A stretch of DNA of 45,723 nt. It comes from Alphaproteobacteria bacterium. Its GTDB lineage: Bacteria; Pseudomonadota; Alphaproteobacteria; Puniceispirillales; Puniceispirillaceae. Both the position numbers and the translations under genes were made by a program. Positions 43,971 through 45,723 of this stretch are shown here, piece by piece (positions within the stretch are counted from its first letter, which is position 1; each line of letters begins with the position of its first letter). The stretch lies in the NCBI GenBank assembly GCA_018666135.1, contig JABJAN010000016.1, forward strand, positions 1-45,723. The letters run 5' to 3'. The notes below the pieces were generated by a model. That model did no database searches. It was not told where the DNA came from and worked only from the letters and a program-made list of their open reading frames with translations.

Positions 43971-43988
43971 TGTGAATAATGTGGATAA
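43971..43988 (-). promoter_or_regulatory. two directly abutting DnaA boxes upstream of dnaB
   Basis: On the minus strand the sequence reads TTATCCACA immediately followed by TTATTCACA, both exact matches to the TTATNCACA DnaA box, in the same orientation with no spacer. They lie 38-55 bases upstream of the dnaB start and would overlap or flank a -35 element, so DnaA could activate or repress dnaB. Confidence 0.75.
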
Positions 43989-44000
43989 CTAGAATAAGTC

Positions 44001-44029
44001 AAAAAAAACCAGCCTATAATAAGGCTGGC
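44001..44029 (-). terminator. rho-independent terminator after rplI
   Basis: On the minus strand CCAGCCT and AGGCTGG flank a six-base loop and are followed by eight T's. It lies about 60 bases after the rplI stop and just before the dnaB promoter region, isolating the ribosomal operon from dnaB. Confidence 0.9.
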
Positions 44030-44086
44030 ATTATTAAAGTATCTAACAAGAAAGGTTTTTTATCACAGGGTTTTTAGCCTGAATTT

Positions 44087-44704
44087 TTATTCTGTATCCT
44101 GTGTGTCATCTAAAATAGAATCGTCTGCAATAGAGTCATCTGCATCTGATGTTTCCGTGTTTTCTTTATGTAATTGAACAGCTGGTATTTCAACATTATC
44201 ATCTTCATCAAGATTAGAAATAACGGCCTTACCAGATTGTAATTGTGTTTTTGCTTCTTCAAGAGAACGCGCAATATTCACAATGATTTGCTTGGTTACT
44301 TCTCCATGAAGTGTCAATCGTATTGAAAAAAGCCCAAGTGTTTTGATAGCAGAATCCATAACCACGTTTTTCTTATCTACATCGAAACCAGCCTGTTTAA
44401 CTGCTTCTGCTATGTCACGAGATGTTACAGAACCGTATAATTGGCCCATTTCTGAAGCAGCGCGGACAAGATTAACAGTCAGATCACCAATTGAATCTGA
44501 TAAAATTTCAGCTTGCTTTCTGTCATCAGCATTGCGTGCTTCAATAGCGGAGCGCTCTGCTTCAAATTTAACTAAATTTTGTTTATTGGCACGTAATGCT
44601 TTGCCACGTGGAAGTAAAAAATTGCGGGCATATCCTGGTTTAACATTTACAACATCACCAATTTTTCCAAGTTTTTCAACTCGTTCTAAAAGTACGATTT
44701 CCAT
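44087..44704 (-). CDS. rplI: 50S ribosomal protein L9
   Basis: A 205-residue L9. The N-terminal domain (MEIVLLERVEKLGKIGDVVNVKPGYARNFLLP) is a clean family match, followed by the long connecting helix and the C-terminal rRNA-binding domain (GSVTSRDIAEAVKQAGF, ITLHGEV-like region). The protein is about 55 residues longer than E. coli L9 because of an acidic, Asp/Ser/Thr-rich tail (residues about 165-205), a type of extension common in alphaproteobacteria. It is the third gene of the rpsF-rpsR-rplI operon and has a terminator behind it. Confidence 0.96.
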   Translation of the reverse strand: MEIVLLERVEKLGKIGDVVNVKPGYARNFLLPRGKALRANKQNLVKFEAERSAIEARNADDRKQAEILSDSIGDLTVNLVRAASEMGQLYGSVTSRDIAEAVKQAGFDVDKKNVVMDSAIKTLGLFSIRLTLHGEVTKQIIVNIARSLEEAKTQLQSGKAVISNLDEDDNVEIPAVQLHKENTETSDADDSIADDSILDDTQDTE

Positions 44705-44718
44705 TATTTAATCTCCCT

Positions 44719-44973
44719 TTAAACAGATGCGTAAGGCATTAAAGCTAAAAAGCGTGCCCGTTTAATGGCGGTTGATAATGCACGTTGTTTTTTGGCAGAA
44801 ACAGCGGAGATTCGTGAGGGTACAATTTTACCACGTTCAGATGTGAATCTTGTAAGAAGTTTTACATCCTTATAATCTATTTTTGGCGAATTTGGACCTG
44901 AGAACGGACAAGATTTACGTCGTCTATTTTGCGGGCGGCGTACAGCTTCTCTTGTGATTTCTAATTGTGTCAT
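44719..44973 (-). CDS. rpsR: 30S ribosomal protein S18
   Basis: An 84-residue S18, which pairs with S6 on the 30S platform. [64 protein letters not shown] is unmistakable. I use the ATG at 44973, seven bases after AGGAG; an upstream TTG in frame is less likely. It starts two bases after the rpsF stop. Confidence 0.97.
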   Translation of the reverse strand: MTQLEITREAVRRPQNRRRKSCPFSGPNSPKIDYKDVKLLTRFTSERGKIVPSRISAVSAKKQRALSTAIKRARFLALMPYASV

Positions 44974-44975
44974 AA

Positions 44976-45395
44976 TCAAGCTCCTGTTTCTGCTGTCGCA
45001 TCATGCGATTCTGAGTTGTGAGGTGTATCACGGCGCTCGCCTCTGTCAGAGCGTGGGCGCTCAGAGCGTTCTGGCTTTACCTGCATCATTATAGAAGGAC
45101 CTTCTTCTACTTCTTCGATTGATATTGTCATAAAACGAAGAATATCTTCGTTTAATCCCATGATACGTTCGAATTCATTAAGTGTTGTAGGTTCTGTTTC
45201 GATATTAAGAAGAATATAATGTCCTTTGCGGTTCTTTTTGATGCGATATGCAAGAGAGCGAAGTCCCCAATATTCACGCTTTTTAATAGAACCACCATCA
45301 TTTTCAATGATAGCGCAAAATTCATTCACTAATTCTTCGACATGTGTCTGTGACACATCTTGGCGCGCGATAATCACGCATTCATATAGCCTCAT
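44976..45395 (-). CDS. rpsF: 30S ribosomal protein S6
   Basis: A 139-residue S6. [15 protein letters not shown] is the family N-terminus, with [19 protein letters not shown] in the middle. The last 35 residues are a charged Arg/Glu/Asp-rich tail ending in [10 protein letters not shown], longer than in E. coli. The start at 45395 follows GAGGAG by six bases; an in-frame ATG 45 bases upstream would add unrelated residues. It is the first gene of the operon and is preceded by a structured leader. Confidence 0.96.
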   Translation of the reverse strand: MRLYECVIIARQDVSQTHVEELVNEFCAIIENDGGSIKKREYWGLRSLAYRIKKNRKGHYILLNIETEPTTLNEFERIMGLNEDILRFMTISIEEVEEGPSIMMQVKPERSERPRSDRGERRDTPHNSESHDATAETGA

Positions 45396-45417
45396 AATGC
45401 TCTCCTCATGGCTAATC

Positions 45418-45492
45418 GTCTCCCAGTTAAGGGAAAACAAGCCAGCACCGCTGCTGGCAAGGGAGTCTGATTCTATGTGGATTTACACATAG
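45418..45492 (-). promoter_or_regulatory. structured rpsF leader with two hairpins (candidate S6/S18 operator)
   Basis: On the minus strand, a perfect stem CTATGTG/CACATAG (45473-45492) is followed by an outer CTCCC/GGGAG pairing (45461-45465 with 45420-45424) enclosing a perfect seven-base-pair hairpin GCCAGCA-GCGG-TGCTGGC (45441-45458). It ends about 25 bases before the start codon. S6:S18 is known to repress its own operon by binding leader RNA in many bacteria; I do not see a definite copy of that consensus. Confidence 0.5.
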
Positions 45493-45679
45493 ATCACACG
45501 GTAATCTCACGGTATTGGACGGAACAATGCAACAAGTAGGAGCAATTTGCAAGATGCTTAGCAAAAAAAGGCTCTTCACCGTAAAAGGCAAATGAGGTAC
45601 ATAAAATATTTAGAATAGAAGTGGGATTTTAAAAAATAATATTTCAGGCAGTAAAAAACTATAAGTTAGGATTAAAATA

Positions 45680-45723
45680 ATGAACGTACCTGTTGCATTT
45701 TTATTTCCAGGTCAAGGCTCACA
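45680..45723 (+). CDS. fabD: malonyl-CoA--ACP transacylase, 5' end (partial)
   Basis: The final 44 bases begin an open frame, MNVPVAFLFPGQGSQ-like up to the window edge. FLFPGQGS is the conserved N-terminus of FabD, which loads malonate on acyl carrier protein for fatty acid synthesis. AGG about 10 bases upstream may be the ribosome site. It is divergent from rpsF across about 285 bases; a fabD beside rpsF-rpsR-rplI is common in alphaproteobacteria. The catalytic GHSLG lies outside the window. Confidence 0.85.
   Translation, partial: MNVPVAFLFPGQGS

Noticed and set aside
43934-44000. Possible replication origin because of the two DnaA boxes
   Set aside because: Only two boxes in 67 bases, no separate AT-rich unwinding region, and ordinary dnaB/rplI context; a regulatory site is the simpler reading.
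1-45723. CRISPR array, insertion sequence, prophage or toxin-antitoxin pair
   Set aside because: No regularly spaced repeats, transposase or integrase motifs, or small two-gene toxin operons were seen on either strand.

Overview
The window is a compact, AT-rich stretch of bacterial chromosome, almost certainly from an alphaproteobacterium. The gene order dnaB-alr-mlaEF-radA-cvpA-purF-SDR, the rpsF-rpsR-rplI cluster with extended ribosomal proteins, the purB/C/S/Q/L-bolA-grxD run and the mixture of housekeeping families all point there. Low GC, short gaps and many ATGA or TAATG stop/start overlaps fit a fairly streamlined, probably marine lineage (SAR116- or AEGEAN-169-like is a guess). I see no insertion sequence, prophage, CRISPR array or plasmid feature, and no gene-free stretch longer than about 290 bases.

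Layout. 1-7.6 kb (+): NAD synthesis (3' end of a nicotinate phosphoribosyltransferase, then nadE), gltX, cysS, citramalate synthase and trmJ. 7.65-8.46 kb (+): structured leader, rpsD and a terminator. 8.5-14.4 kb (-): purB-purC-purS-purQ-purL followed by bolA and a monothiol glutaredoxin. 14.5-19.2 kb: a small orphan gene, radC, map, a CinA/MoaB-like protein, a rhomboid protease, tRNA-Leu(UAA) and an HD hydrolase. 19.4-25.6 kb: a membrane-anchored coiled-coil protein, then a membrane-lipid modification locus (SDR and SnoaL-like on +; DUF3833, Cfa-like methyltransferase, DUF1365 and FAD oxidoreductase on -). 25.6-32.3 kb: a complete ligase-associated DNA repair module (metallophosphoesterase, Lhr-type helicase, beta-CASP exonuclease, ATP-dependent ligase) with a YfcG-like glutathione transferase inside it. 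32.3-33.2 kb (-): a cysteine-cluster protein, a 58-residue membrane protein and a DUF2256 protein. 33.3-35.2 kb (+): mnmC. 35.2-45.4 kb (-): rpsF-rpsR-rplI, a terminator, then dnaB-alr-mlaE-mlaF-radA-cvpA-purF-SDR. The window ends in the first codons of fabD.

How the genes work together. Most of the window is core metabolism: NAD, purines, translation, replication and envelope. The accessory core is 20.3-32.3 kb, where membrane-lipid tailoring enzymes related to those of furan/cyclopropane fatty acid synthesis lie directly beside DNA-break repair enzymes and a glutathione-dependent enzyme. I infer an oxidative or photo-oxidative damage island; the sequence does not prove it. The most striking non-coding signal is a pair of perfect, directly abutting DnaA boxes next to an 18-bp perfect palindrome in the short promoter region of dnaB. 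Two small genes (49 and 58 residues) between the ligase and the YcgN-like gene are easily missed.
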